Assembly (NCBI RefSeq): GCF_030813635.1
Contig: NZ_JAUSUM010000002.1
Location: forward strand, 930,001-994,000
Direction of reading: 5' to 3'
Source of the DNA: Salibacterium salarium
GTDB taxonomy: Bacteria > Bacillota > Bacilli > Bacillales > Marinococcaceae
DNA: 64,000 nt
This document shows positions 19,991 to 29,280 of the stretch, in pieces. The translations under genes and the position numbers were made by a program. Within the stretch, counting starts at the first letter, position 1. Every line of letters begins with the position of its first letter. The notes under the pieces were generated by a model that was not told the DNA's origin, made no database searches, and worked only from the letters and a program-made list of their open reading frames with translations.

Positions 19991-20659
19991 TTAATAGTCA
20001 GAAGAACTTGAAGTACCAGAAACGATAGCAATTCCAGAACTAGTGCCAATTCTTTGGGCACCAGCTTCTATCATCGCAAGTGCTGTCTGTTCATCCTTCA
20101 CTCCACCACTTGCTTTTACCTCAGCTTTATCTCCTACAACTTGCTTCATTAGTTTAACATCTTCTAGGGTAGCTCCACCACCGGCAAATCCAGTCGAAGT
20201 TTTAACAAAATCGGCACCAGCTTCTACAGCTAAAACACATGCCTTTTCTTTTTCTTCATCAGTTAATAAAACTGTTTCAATAATAACCTTAACTAAGGCT
20301 TTGTCTTTTGCCGCTTCAACCACCGCTTTAACATCTTTTTGAACATCTAATTCTTCTCCGCTTTTTAAAGCACCGATGTTGATAACCATATCAATTTCGG
20401 TTGCACCCTTATCTATGGCTTGTTTTGTTTCAAACGCTTTGACACCTGGCAACGTAGCACCTAGTGGGAAGCCTATTACCGTACACACTTCCACCTCGGT
20501 GTCTTTTAAAATAGAATAAGCGACAGGAACCATAGACGGATTGACACAAACGGATGCAAAGTTGTATTCTTTTGCTTCATTAGACAAGGTTTTAACTTGA
20601 TCAATGGTTGAATCAGGTTTTAAAAGAGTGTGATCAATCATAGTAGATAATGAATTCAT
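19991..20659 (-). CDS. deoC: Deoxyribose-phosphate aldolase
   Basis: Cleaves 2-deoxyribose 5-phosphate into glyceraldehyde 3-phosphate and acetaldehyde in deoxynucleoside breakdown. The 222-residue TIM barrel keeps the catalytic residues: D90 (EIDMVINIG), Schiff-base K153 (DFVKTSTGF) and K182 (VKASGG). AAAGGATG precedes the ATG at a slightly long distance. It lies between mtaB and rpsU rather than with nupC/pdp as in B. subtilis, so its regulation here is probably different. It is separated from mtaB by 18 bases and may be read through from that operon. Confidence 0.96.
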   Translation of the reverse strand: MNSLSTMIDHTLLKPDSTIDQVKTLSNEAKEYNFASVCVNPSMVPVAYSILKDTEVEVCTVIGFPLGATLPGVKAFETKQAIDKGATEIDMVINIGALKSGEELDVQKDVKAVVEAAKDKALVKVIIETVLLTDEEKEKACVLAVEAGADFVKTSTGFAGGGATLEDVKLMKQVVGDKAEVKASGGVKDEQTALAMIEAGAQRIGTSSGIAIVSGTSSSSDY

Positions 20660-20677
20660 GCTTACTCATCCTTTCTG

Positions 20678-22012
20678 TTACGCGAGTACTATATCTTCCT
20701 CTTCGCTAGCTTCACGTACAAATTCACCTATATTGTAAGGATAGCCGGCTTGTGTAATTCTTACTTTAACAATTTTACCTATCATATTTTCCGTTGCTTC
20801 AAATTTAACTCTCATATAATTCGACGTATAGCCTGTGTATAATCCAGTTTCTTCGTCCTGTTCTTCTGGTATAACATCCACTTCTGCACCTTCATAATCA
20901 GAAGCGTATTCTTTTGCTAATTGGTTAGAAAGCTCGATTAAACTGCGCACACGCTTTGTTTTGACATCATTATCAACTTGATTATCCATCTTTGCTGCAG
21001 GGGTTCCAGTCCTTTTAGAATACGGAAATACATGTAATTCTGAGAATTTGTTATCTGCAATGAACCGATAGGTTTCGTTAAATTCTTCTTCTGTCTCTCC
21101 AGGAAAACCAACAATAACATCTGAAGTAACAGCCAGCCCCGGAAGAGCTTTTTTTAATTTATCTATTCTTTGAGCAAAGAATTCTGTTGTATACTTTCGT
21201 CTCATTCGTTTTAATACCGTATTCGATCCGGATTGAAGAGGAACATGTAAATGGTTGACGATTTTATTTGACTGATCAATAACATCAATAACTTCGTCGG
21301 TTATTTGACTTGCTTCAATAGAAGAAATTCTTATTCGTTTTAAACCGTTTACTTGCTCGAGTTCTTTTAATAAATCAGGAAGACTATACTCTTTCATGTC
21401 TTCACCATAACCGCCAGTATGAATACCTGTAAGTACTATTTCTTTGTACCCAGCTTCGACAAGTTGATGAGCTTGCGCTAAAACATCTTCCGGTTTTCTA
21501 GAACGAAGTAACCCTCTTGCCCAAGGAATGATACAAAATGTACAGAAGTTATTACAACCTTCCTGTATCTTTAAAGATGCTCTTGTTCTATCAGTGAATT
21601 CTGGAACATCTAACTCTTCATATACTCTAGTTTTCATTATGTTCCCTACACCATTAATGGGTTCACGTTCTTTTTGGAATTGTTCAATGTATCCAATCAT
21701 TTTGGAGCGGTCTTGAGTACCGACTACAACATCTACTCCAGGGATATCCATAATCTCTGCTGGAGAGGTTTGAGCATAACAGCCGGTAACACAAACGACA
21801 GCTTCAGGATTTTTCCTTACCGCTCGGCGAATGACCTGTCTGCTTTTTTTATCACCGGTATTAGTAACTGTACACGTATTAATTACATAAACATCTGCTT
21901 GTTTATCAAAATCCGTTTTCTCGTACCCTTCTTGCTTGAAAAGCTGCCAAATCGCTTCCGTTTCATAATGATTTACTTTACAACCAAGAGTGTGGAATGC
22001 TACAGAAGCCAT
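20678..22012 (-). CDS. mtaB: tRNA ms2t6A37 methylthiotransferase MtaB
   Basis: A radical-SAM enzyme that converts t6A to ms2t6A at position 37 of tRNAs reading ANN codons. It has an N-terminal MTTase domain with three cluster cysteines (GCKVNHYE, NTCTVTN, TGCYAQ), a radical-SAM core with CNNFCTFC, and a C-terminal TRAM domain. The ATG at 22012 has GAGGTGAAACTA upstream; a GTG three codons earlier overlaps that site. The length of 444 residues is normal. It belongs to the prmA-rsmE-mtaB group that follows dnaJ. Confidence 0.96.
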   Translation of the reverse strand: MASVAFHTLGCKVNHYETEAIWQLFKQEGYEKTDFDKQADVYVINTCTVTNTGDKKSRQVIRRAVRKNPEAVVCVTGCYAQTSPAEIMDIPGVDVVVGTQDRSKMIGYIEQFQKEREPINGVGNIMKTRVYEELDVPEFTDRTRASLKIQEGCNNFCTFCIIPWARGLLRSRKPEDVLAQAHQLVEAGYKEIVLTGIHTGGYGEDMKEYSLPDLLKELEQVNGLKRIRISSIEASQITDEVIDVIDQSNKIVNHLHVPLQSGSNTVLKRMRRKYTTEFFAQRIDKLKKALPGLAVTSDVIVGFPGETEEEFNETYRFIADNKFSELHVFPYSKRTGTPAAKMDNQVDNDVKTKRVRSLIELSNQLAKEYASDYEGAEVDVIPEEQDEETGLYTGYTSNYMRVKFEATENMIGKIVKVRITQAGYPYNIGEFVREASEEEDIVLA

Positions 22013-22017
22013 TAGTT

Positions 22018-22764
22018 TCACCTCAATAATTCATAGTTATAAGATAGAACCGATAGTAAATATAGAGAAGCCGTTTCACTTCTTACTATTCTTGGTCCTA
22101 AACTGACTTGACGACAGTTATGTTTCGTATAAGCGTTTGATTCATTTTCACTTATTCCGCCCTCCGGACCAATAATAGCTAACAGAGAAGAAGAGGCATG
22201 TTTCAAAACAGCCGGCAATCCACTGTGATTATTCATCTTTGCCTGCTCTTCGTATAAATAAATGCTAGCATCATAACTGGACATTGTCTTGAGCAATTCT
22301 TTATAGTCTGGGCAATAGCTAATCGATGGAATAAAAAGTCTGCCTGATTGTTCTGCAGCTTCTTTTGCAATTTTACGCAGTCGTTCTATTTTCTTATCTA
22401 CTTTGTTACTGTCCCATTTTACCACAGATCTTTCAGCATGGAATACATAAAAGCGATGGGCCCCAAGTTCTGTACCTTTTTGAATAACAAGATCTAAATT
22501 GTCCCCTTTAATCAGAGCTTGAGCAATTGAAATTTTCACAGGGAGTTCAGGATTATAATCCACGTCTTCAAGAATGTCTGCTTTAACTTGTTCTTTTTCA
22601 ATAGCAGATATTGAACAATAAACTTGGCGTCCTTCGTTATTTAGACATATGATTTTATCATCAATCTCTAATCGCATAACTTTTACAATATGCTTCACGT
22701 CATCTCCAGTAATGAACACATTCGTATCTGTCATTTGTTCTGGATTGACAAAATACCTTTGCAT
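22018..22764 (-). CDS. rsmE: 16S rRNA m3U1498 methyltransferase RsmE
   Basis: A SPOUT methyltransferase that modifies U1498 of 16S rRNA. An N-terminal PUA-like domain is followed by the knotted domain with the SAM-binding segments LAIIGPEGGISENE and VSLGPRIVRSETA. The ATG at 22764 (MQRYFVNPEQ) follows AAGGAG; upstream in-frame codons do not fit the family. The gene is 248 residues and sits 13 bases after prmA. Confidence 0.95.
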   Translation of the reverse strand: MQRYFVNPEQMTDTNVFITGDDVKHIVKVMRLEIDDKIICLNNEGRQVYCSISAIEKEQVKADILEDVDYNPELPVKISIAQALIKGDNLDLVIQKGTELGAHRFYVFHAERSVVKWDSNKVDKKIERLRKIAKEAAEQSGRLFIPSISYCPDYKELLKTMSSYDASIYLYEEQAKMNNHSGLPAVLKHASSSLLAIIGPEGGISENESNAYTKHNCRQVSLGPRIVRSETASLYLLSVLSYNYELLR

Positions 22765-22777
22765 AGAAGTGACTCCT

Positions 22778-23713
22778 TTATTTTTGTGCGACAAAAGCGA
22801 CCCAATCTTCCATTTCCATCGTATCTTTAATTACAAAATTTTCATAGGTCAAAGCTTCTTTCACTTCGTCCTTTTTACTCGAAATAATGCCTGAAGTAAT
22901 AAATAGACCTCCAGATTTTAACGATTGATAGGCTCTTGGGGTTACTCGAATAATAATATCCGCCAAAATATTAGCAACAATAATGTCCGCCTGGTGGGAC
23001 TCTTGATCTAACAAATTATTCTGTCTGACCGTTATCTTATTTTCTGTATTGTTTTCTAATACATTTTGCCGGGCTACATCTACAGCTTTCTGATCAAGGT
23101 CTAATGCTAGAACGCTCGCTGCATTTAACTTGGCCGCACCAATAGCCAGTACACCCGATCCAGTACCTACATCAATAACCTGTTCTTGTCCAACCATTTC
23201 TTGTTCCAACGCCTGCAGACTTAGAACAGTGGAAGGATGTGTTCCCGTACCAAAAGCCATACCCGGGTCCAATTCTATCACTTGTTCTTGTGCCGTTTCT
23301 GGAATATAGTTTTCCCAAGTTGGTGCAATCGTCAAGGAGTCAGTAATTTTTACAGGCTTATAATATTGCTTCCAAGCATGAGCCCAATCCTCTTCCTGTA
23401 TTTCCTTTAAGGTCACATTATTATTCCCAAGATCAATATGATGAAGACGTAAATGTGCAATAGAAGTTTTTATATCTTCAATTGTTTCTGTTAGAAGATC
23501 ATTGTCTGGGAAGTAAGATTTTACAATCACACCTTCTTCCGGGTAATCTTCTTTTGATAAATCAAAAATTTCGTCTTCTGCCCCGTCCCATTTTTTATCA
23601 ACGTCATTGGAATCTTCAATAACAACTCCACTTGCTCCTGCTTCATGAAGTATATTAGATATTGGTTCTACTGCTTCTTGGGCAGTATGAATACTGAATT
23701 CTATCCATTTCAC
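22778..23713 (-). CDS. prmA: Ribosomal protein L11 methyltransferase PrmA
   Basis: Trimethylates ribosomal protein uL11. An N-terminal substrate-recognition domain precedes a Rossmann methyltransferase domain with VIDVGTGSGVLAIGA and the NNLLD / DIIVANILAD segments. The GTG at 23713 is favoured because GGAG lies nine bases upstream, and it gives 311 residues, exactly the B. subtilis length. In-frame ATGs just upstream overlap that ribosome site. A longer open frame runs into the repeat element upstream and is not coding. Confidence 0.95.
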   Translation of the reverse strand: MKWIEFSIHTAQEAVEPISNILHEAGASGVVIEDSNDVDKKWDGAEDEIFDLSKEDYPEEGVIVKSYFPDNDLLTETIEDIKTSIAHLRLHHIDLGNNNVTLKEIQEEDWAHAWKQYYKPVKITDSLTIAPTWENYIPETAQEQVIELDPGMAFGTGTHPSTVLSLQALEQEMVGQEQVIDVGTGSGVLAIGAAKLNAASVLALDLDQKAVDVARQNVLENNTENKITVRQNNLLDQESHQADIIVANILADIIIRVTPRAYQSLKSGGLFITSGIISSKKDEVKEALTYENFVIKDTMEMEDWVAFVAQK

Positions 23714-23790
23714 TTTTACCATCTCCATCATATTAAAAGGCTTTCTTAAAAGATTCTTACTGTTTAAGCATAAGAAGTCAATGAACGAAA

Positions 23791-23888
23791 GGCGGCAACA
23801 CCTGCGAAAAACAGCACGAACTAAAATCACTTGAAACGACGAAAGTAGTTTCAAGGAGTTAACGTCGTGCCAGTGGCAAGCGTCCGCC
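23791..23888. repeat. Intergenic nested-palindrome repeat between dnaJ and prmA
   Basis: GGCGG...CCGCC enclose GCACGA...TCGTGC, which enclose CTTGAAAC (23830-23837) and GTTTCAAG (23848-23855). The stretch CACCTGCGAAAAACAGCACG resembles CTCCTGCGGAAAACGTCCCG in the element at 35560-35667, so it looks like a member of the same family with a different centre. The rest of this 313-base gap holds the dnaJ terminator. Confidence 0.6.
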
Positions 23889-23981
23889 ATCAGTGAACAA
23901 TTGTAAAAAACAACAAGGATTACAAAAACAGCCTATTAAAAAATCCCTTGTCGCTTTTAATACATTTCGCTTAGGAATCTG

Positions 23982-24016
23982 ATAAAACCAAGCCTGTGGG
24001 TGCACAGACTTGGCTT
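23982..24016 (-). terminator. Terminator after dnaJ
   Basis: The stem CCAAG-C-CTGTG / CACAG-A-CTTGG is followed on the minus strand by TTTTATC, about ten bases beyond the dnaJ stop. Confidence 0.75.
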
Positions 24017-24026
24017 CCATATATAC

Positions 24027-25148
24027 TTATTCTCCCTTAAAAGCTCGCTTTACTTTTTCAAAGAAATTTTGGTGTTGCTCTTCTACTTGTTCATCTCCGC
24101 TTAATTCCGAAAATTCTCTGATTAGTTCTTTTTGTTTTTCGTCTAATTTTTTCGGTGTAATAACCTGAACTTTTACGTGTTGATCACCTTGACCCCGTCC
24201 ATGAACATTTGGAATTCCTTTTCCACGTAACCGGAAATTAGTGCCCGTTTGAGTTCCGGCTGGGATTTTCAGCTTCACTTTTCCGCGTAGGGTCGGCACT
24301 TCAATTTCGTCTCCTAATGCAGCTTGAGCAAATGTTAATGGCATTTCGCAGTATACATCGTCACCATCACGGTCAAAGAATTCATGAGATTGAACATTAA
24401 ACACAACAAATAAATCGCCCGCAGGACCATTATTAACTCCTGCTTCTCCTTCTCCAGCGACACGTATTTGTTGACCATAATCCACACCAGCTGGTACTGT
24501 TATGCTGATTTTCTTGTTATTTTGAACTTTTCCTTTTCCGCCGCACGTATTACATTTGTCTTTAATGGTTTTACCAGTTCCTTGACACCGATCACATGCG
24601 CGTCTGTTTACGACACGTCCAAATGGAGTATTTTGTTCAACATTAAGCTGACCAGCTCCTCCGCATTTCGTACATGTTTCTGGACTCGTTCCCGGTTTTG
24701 CCCCGCTTCCGTCACACGTTTCGCATTCTTCTTCTCTAGGAATTTCAATTTCTGTTTCTTTACCAAAAACTGCTTCCTTGAAAGTGAGAGTCATTGTGTA
24801 CTGTAGGTCAGCACCTTGTCTTGGAGCATTTGGATCTCGTCTTCCACCACCAAAGAACATATCGAAAATATCGCCAAATCCGCCGAAATCACCTGCGCCT
24901 CCACCGGCACCACCGAATCCTTGATTTGGATCAGCGTGTCCGAAGCGGTCGTAATTAGATTTCTTTTGAGGATCACTTAAAGTATCGTACGCTTCCTTCA
25001 CTTCTTTAAACTTTTCTTCGGCTCCCTCTTCTCCATTTACGTCAGGATGATATTTTCGAGCCAGTTTTCGATAAGCTTTTTTTATTTCATCCGTTGAAGC
25101 ATCTTGATCTAACCCTAATACTTCATAGTAATCGCGTTTACTCATCAT
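24027..25148 (-). CDS. dnaJ: Chaperone protein DnaJ
   Basis: The Hsp40 co-chaperone that delivers substrates to DnaK and stimulates its ATPase. It has a J domain (1-70) with the HPD motif in KYHPDVNG, a Gly/Phe linker, four CxxCxGxG zinc repeats ([24 protein letters not shown] and CNTCGGKG, about 145-210) and the C-terminal substrate-binding domains. ATG ATG are both possible starts; the first is seven bases from GGGAG. It is separated from dnaK by 468 bases containing two terminator-like hairpins, unlike the tight B. subtilis operon. Confidence 0.97.
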   Translation of the reverse strand: MMSKRDYYEVLGLDQDASTDEIKKAYRKLARKYHPDVNGEEGAEEKFKEVKEAYDTLSDPQKKSNYDRFGHADPNQGFGGAGGGAGDFGGFGDIFDMFFGGGRRDPNAPRQGADLQYTMTLTFKEAVFGKETEIEIPREEECETCDGSGAKPGTSPETCTKCGGAGQLNVEQNTPFGRVVNRRACDRCQGTGKTIKDKCNTCGGKGKVQNNKKISITVPAGVDYGQQIRVAGEGEAGVNNGPAGDLFVVFNVQSHEFFDRDGDDVYCEMPLTFAQAALGDEIEVPTLRGKVKLKIPAGTQTGTNFRLRGKGIPNVHGRGQGDQHVKVQVITPKKLDEKQKELIREFSELSGDEQVEEQHQNFFEKVKRAFKGE

Positions 25149-25276
25149 ATATTCACTCCCGTTCGCTATTCCATAGACGTAATCATATCATTATACTCGA
25201 AAATTCTTCAAGTTTTTCCGAGTCGACCCCAGCTGTCCCTCGAACGAATTAATTTTGTTCTGTTGGGTTTTCGAGT

Positions 25277-25335
25277 CACGTTTTTCCCGCAGGGAGACGC
25301 CATCTTTCGCTTCTGCTGAAAGCTCCACATTGCAT
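25277..25335 (+). repeat. Diverged copy of the dispersed intergenic repeat
   Basis: The sequence here (ACGTTTTTCCCGCAGGGAGA then TTCTGCTGAAAGCTCCACAT) tracks the reverse complement of the 35560-35667 element with several small gaps. It occupies the middle of the 468-base dnaK-dnaJ gap. A promoter for dnaJ must lie in or near this gap, but I could not identify a convincing one. Confidence 0.55.
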
Positions 25336-25441
25336 TCATTCTTATCTTTTTAGAAAGACCCGGCTCATCGCCGAGTCCTATGGCGAAAACCAAGGTTAAC
25401 TTGTAATGAGTTTCCATACCATTTATATCACTCAAAAAGAA

Positions 25442-25493
25442 AGGAGCTGACCCATAGTAAAGCGAAGCTTAACCTTTTTTTGGGACAACTCCT
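25442..25493 (-). terminator. Terminator-like hairpin between dnaK and dnaJ
   Basis: AGGAGTTGTCCC and GGGTCAGCTCCT pair over 10 of 12 positions around an inner AAGC/GCTT stem, and TTTCTTTTT follows on the minus strand. Confidence 0.6.
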
Positions 25494-25554
25494 CATGTAG
25501 GTAAATACTATTTTTTGCTTTTCCTTACAAGTAAGTTCCCCATTCAAGGGAAGA

Positions 25555-25599
25555 AGACTATCTCTTCATCCTTAATAGTAAAAGGAGGAGAGACAGTCT
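25555..25599 (-). terminator. Hairpin directly after dnaK
   Basis: AGACT-A-TCTCT / AGAGA-C-AGTCT pairs with one mismatch, 18 bases past the dnaK stop. No strong U-tract follows, so termination may be partial. Confidence 0.5.
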
Positions 25600-25616
25600 C
25601 TTAAAAAGCATAGCTA

Positions 25617-27443
25617 TTATTTTTCCTTGTTATCGTCGTCAACTTCTTCATAATCTGCGTCAACAACGTCGTCTGAATTACCTTCTGTGTTTTCTTGAGC
25701 ATCTTGAGCTTGTTGAGCTGCTTGCTCGTAAAGCTTAGTAGAAAGCTGTTGAACAATTTCTTGTAATTCATCTTTTGCAGAACTAATAGCTTCGATATCA
25801 TCGCCTTCAAGCGCTTCTTTTACTTTATTTTTCGCTTCTTCAGCTTTATCTTTTTCTTCTTGATCGACGCTGTCTCCAAGGTCTTCTAGTGTTTTCTCTG
25901 TCGTAAATACAAGCTGATCCGCTTCGTTTCTTGTCTCAACCGCTTCTTTACGTTTTCTATCTTCTTCTGCATTTTCTTCTGCATCTTTCACCATTTGTTC
26001 AATTTCATCATCGGAAAGACCAGAGGAAGAAGTGATTGTAATGGATTGTTCTTTATTTGTTCCTAAGTCTTTTGCACGTACATTAACAATACCGTTTGCG
26101 TCAATATCAAATGTTACCTCGATTTGAGGAACTCCACGTGGTGCTGGTGGAATGTCTGATAGTTGAAAGCGGCCAAGTGTTTTGTTGTCCGCAGCCATTT
26201 CGCGTTCCCCTTGAAGGACATGAATGTCTACAGATTGTTGGTTATCCGCAGCTGTTGAGAACACTTGCGATTGACTTGTCGGAATCGTTGTGTTTCTTTC
26301 AATCAGTTTAGTTGTCACACCACCCATTGTTTCGATACCAAGTGATAATGGAGTAACGTCAAGCAATACAACATCTTTAACATCTCCAGCTAACACGCCT
26401 GCTTGTATAGCAGCACCTAGTGCTACCACTTCGTCAGGATTTACACCTTTGTGTGGATCTTGGCCAGTTAGCTTTTTAATACCTTCCTGTACTGCAGGAA
26501 TACGTGTAGAACCTCCTACTAGTATCACTTTATCAACATCAGACGCACTCATTCCTGCATCTTTCAATGCTTGACGTGTAGGTCCCATCGTTCTTTCTAC
26601 CAATTTGGAAGACAGCTCATCAAACTTAGCACGAGTCAAAGTCATTTCCATGTGCTTTGGACCAGTTGAATCTGCTGTAATAAAAGGTAAGGAAATTTGT
26701 GTTTGAGCAACGCCAGACAAATCTTTTTTAGCTTTTTCCGCTGCATCTTTTAAACGTTGCAAGGCCATATTGTCTTGAGATAGATCAACACCTTGTTCCT
26801 TTTTGAATTCAGCAACTAGATGATCAATAATAACTTGGTCAAAATCGTCCCCACCTAATTTATTGTCACCAGAAGTTGATTTAACTTCAAAAAAGCCTTC
26901 TCCAAGTTCAAGGATAGATACGTCAAATGTTCCACCGCCAAGGTCATATACTAAAATAGTTTGATCTTCTTCTTTATCTAAACCATAAGCTAGTGAAGCA
27001 GCAGTAGGCTCATTTACGATACGGTCGACTTCAAGACCTGCGATTTTTCCAGCATCTTTTGTTGCTTGACGTTGAGAATCATTGAAATAAGCCGGTACTG
27101 TAATAACAGCATTTGTAACTGTTTCACCAAGATAACTTTCAGCGTCATCTTTTAGTTTTTGTAGGATAATAGCTGAGATTTCTTGTGGAGTGTAACTCTT
27201 TCCTTCGATTTCAACAGTGTGATCCGTACCCATATGTCTTTTAATAGATTGGATTGTATTTTCGTTTGTAATTGCCTGACGTTTAGCTACTTCCCCGACT
27301 TGGCGTTCACCGTCTTTAAAAGCAACTACTGATGGAGTTGTACGATTACCTTCCGGATTCGGAATAACTTGTGCTTCTCCACCTTCCATTACTGCCACAC
27401 AAGAATTTGTTGTCCCTAAGTCAATACCAATTGTTCTACTCAT
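25617..27443 (-). CDS. dnaK: Chaperone protein DnaK (Hsp70)
   Basis: An ATP-driven chaperone. The N-terminal actin-like ATPase domain carries GIDLGTTNS (about 5-13), [15 protein letters not shown] and [11 protein letters not shown]. The linker [15 protein letters not shown] leads to the peptide-binding domain and an acidic, Gln/Glu-rich C-terminal tail ending in [10 protein letters not shown]. The length of 608 residues is typical for Bacillota. It is third in hrcA-grpE-dnaK under CIRCE control. Confidence 0.98.
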   Translation of the reverse strand: MSRTIGIDLGTTNSCVAVMEGGEAQVIPNPEGNRTTPSVVAFKDGERQVGEVAKRQAITNENTIQSIKRHMGTDHTVEIEGKSYTPQEISAIILQKLKDDAESYLGETVTNAVITVPAYFNDSQRQATKDAGKIAGLEVDRIVNEPTAASLAYGLDKEEDQTILVYDLGGGTFDVSILELGEGFFEVKSTSGDNKLGGDDFDQVIIDHLVAEFKKEQGVDLSQDNMALQRLKDAAEKAKKDLSGVAQTQISLPFITADSTGPKHMEMTLTRAKFDELSSKLVERTMGPTRQALKDAGMSASDVDKVILVGGSTRIPAVQEGIKKLTGQDPHKGVNPDEVVALGAAIQAGVLAGDVKDVVLLDVTPLSLGIETMGGVTTKLIERNTTIPTSQSQVFSTAADNQQSVDIHVLQGEREMAADNKTLGRFQLSDIPPAPRGVPQIEVTFDIDANGIVNVRAKDLGTNKEQSITITSSSGLSDDEIEQMVKDAEENAEEDRKRKEAVETRNEADQLVFTTEKTLEDLGDSVDQEEKDKAEEAKNKVKEALEGDDIEAISSAKDELQEIVQQLSTKLYEQAAQQAQDAQENTEGNSDDVVDADYEEVDDDNKEK

Positions 27444-27484
27444 TGTCTCGTCAGCCTCCTATACACATTTACTTTAAATTTTTA

Positions 27485-28060
27485 TTATGCATTTACTTTT
27501 ACCATTGCTGGTCGAATTACTTTATCTTTTAATTTATAACCCGTTTGCAATTCTTCCACGATTTGATTTGATTCAAACCCTTCTTCTTCAACTTGCATAA
27601 CGGCTTGGTGTTGATGTGGATCAAATACTTCACCTTCTGACTTGATCACTTCTAGACCCTCATTTTGCAGAGCATCTAAAAGTTGGGAGTAAACCATATT
27701 AACCCCTTGCAATAAAGAATCAGAATCCTCATTTTCCGGAGCAGCATCTATCGCTCTCCCAAAATTATCGAGTACTGGAAGAAGAGACTCAATCAAATCC
27801 TGGGCTCTATATTTGGCGTCCTTCTCTTTTTCCTCTTTTGCACGCCGTCTTACATTATCAAGATCAGCCTGAGCACGTAAAGCACGACTCTGCCAATCTC
27901 CTGCTTCTTGCTTTAATCTTTCAATTTCTTGTTGTTCCGGAGTCTTATCTGACTGTTCTTCCCCGTCTTCTTGTTGATTTGTTTCATCGATTATTTCTTC
28001 GGAGTTTTGCTCCGTTGTGTTGTTTTCTTCTTCCATAGAAGAAGTATGTTCTTCTTTCAT
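27485..28060 (-). CDS. grpE: Nucleotide exchange factor GrpE
   Basis: GrpE releases ADP from DnaK and acts as a thermosensor. It has an acidic, unstructured N-terminus (about 1-50), a long coiled coil (about 55-110) and a C-terminal beta-wing domain with [19 protein letters not shown]. The ATG at 28060 has GGGAGGTGA upstream and gives 191 residues; the upstream in-frame GTG-led extension lacks support. It sits between hrcA and dnaK. Confidence 0.97.
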   Translation of the reverse strand: MKEEHTSSMEEENNTTEQNSEEIIDETNQQEDGEEQSDKTPEQQEIERLKQEAGDWQSRALRAQADLDNVRRRAKEEKEKDAKYRAQDLIESLLPVLDNFGRAIDAAPENEDSDSLLQGVNMVYSQLLDALQNEGLEVIKSEGEVFDPHQHQAVMQVEEEGFESNQIVEELQTGYKLKDKVIRPAMVKVNA

Positions 28061-28120
28061 ATCATTCACCTCCCGAACTTCCTGTGTTCCTTTTTTCAAA
28101 CCCAATCACTTATAGTACCA

Positions 28121-29155
28121 TTAAGAGCGTTTCGTGTACAAGTTTGTAAGAGCGATGGATAAATCTTTGGATAGATGTTCAATTAGACCTATAACTCTTG
28201 GATATTCCATTCTTGTAGGACCTACAATTCCAATAGTCCCTACTGGATTTCCATTAAAAGAATACGTCGCAGAAATAATGCTGCAATCTTCAAAAGCTTC
28301 ATTCGCATTTTCTTGCCCTATACGAATTGTTAATCCGCGTTGATTAGGCTTAAGAAGTTCATGTATCGTATGATCTTCTTCCAACAATTCAAAAATCATT
28401 CGAATCTTATCCACGTCTTTAAACTCTGGTTGTGATAATAGATTTGTTTTACCGCCGTAAAATACTTTTTCTTGTTTGCTCTTTTGCAACGTTTCTTCTG
28501 TAAATTCCAGTGCATCATGAAAACTGTTGACATGTTGTTTAAGCAGACCGGCTACCTCGTTCATAATTTTATTATGAAGTTGATAAAGAGGAACACCCTC
28601 AAGCCTTTCATTTAAAATGTTGGCGATTTTTTCAAGGTCACTACTATTTAAAGACTTAGGAAGAGAGACCGTGTGATTTTCTACGTGTCCCGTATCTGTC
28701 ACAAGGATAGCTACAGCTGCATTTTCATTTAATGGAATAATTTGAACTTGCTTTAACTTGGATTGAAAAATTTCTGGTCCAAGAACTATAGAAGCGTAAC
28801 TAGTCAGCTCAGATAAAATAGTAGCAGATTGCTTCACTACCTCTTCGGCTTCTGTGACCCTTCCAGCAAACAGTGCTTGCATATCTTGAATTTCTTTTTT
28901 AGAAAGTCGATGTGGAAGCAACAAATGATCCACATAGTGACGATATCCCTGTTCAGACGGAATTCTCCCTGATGAACTATGCGGCTTTTCCAAATAGCCC
29001 ATATCTTCTAAGTCCGCCATCTCATTCCTTAACGTGGCCGGGCTGTAACTTACTCCTCTTCTTTTGGAGAGGTTACGAGAACCTACCGGCTCTGCTGAGT
29101 GAATATAATCATCAACGATCGCTTGTAAAATAAATAATTGACGGTCTGTAAGCAT
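28121..29155 (-). CDS. hrcA: Heat-inducible transcription repressor HrcA
   Basis: Represses class I heat-shock genes by binding CIRCE; its activity depends on GroEL. An N-terminal winged-helix domain (MLTDRQLFILQAIVDDYIHS... with PATLRNEMADLEDMGYLEKP) is followed by the dimerisation and inserted domains. The ATG at 29155 has GAGGTGATG upstream and gives 344 residues. The CIRCE operator lies 17 bases upstream, so hrcA-grpE-dnaK is autoregulated. Confidence 0.96.
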   Translation of the reverse strand: MLTDRQLFILQAIVDDYIHSAEPVGSRNLSKRRGVSYSPATLRNEMADLEDMGYLEKPHSSSGRIPSEQGYRHYVDHLLLPHRLSKKEIQDMQALFAGRVTEAEEVVKQSATILSELTSYASIVLGPEIFQSKLKQVQIIPLNENAAVAILVTDTGHVENHTVSLPKSLNSSDLEKIANILNERLEGVPLYQLHNKIMNEVAGLLKQHVNSFHDALEFTEETLQKSKQEKVFYGGKTNLLSQPEFKDVDKIRMIFELLEEDHTIHELLKPNQRGLTIRIGQENANEAFEDCSIISATYSFNGNPVGTIGIVGPTRMEYPRVIGLIEHLSKDLSIALTNLYTKRS

Positions 29156-29171
29156 GACATCATCACCTCTG

Positions 29172-29198
29172 TTAGCACTCATTGCTTTCGAGTGCTAA
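29172..29198. promoter_or_regulatory. CIRCE operator
   Basis: A perfect TTAGCACTC-N9-GAGTGCTAA inverted repeat lies between the promoter and the hrcA ribosome site. It is the HrcA binding site. Confidence 0.97.
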
Positions 29199-29208
29199 AT
29201 CTATTGTA

Positions 29209-29237
29209 AAGTTATCAAAAGGGATGATATTTGTCAA
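29209..29237 (-). promoter_or_regulatory. Promoter of hrcA-grpE-dnaK
   Basis: TTGACA (29237-29232) and TAACTT (29214-29209) lie 17 bp apart; the start site would fall at the CIRCE element, as expected for HrcA control. Confidence 0.65.
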
Positions 29238-29280
29238 TAAATAATGCTATGATTCATCCACTTAAAATCATTTCATATTT

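Noticed and set aside
23714-23890. Long N-terminal extension of prmA
   Set aside because: The added 59 residues come from the palindromic repeat; the GTG at 23713 has a ribosome site and gives the exact family length.
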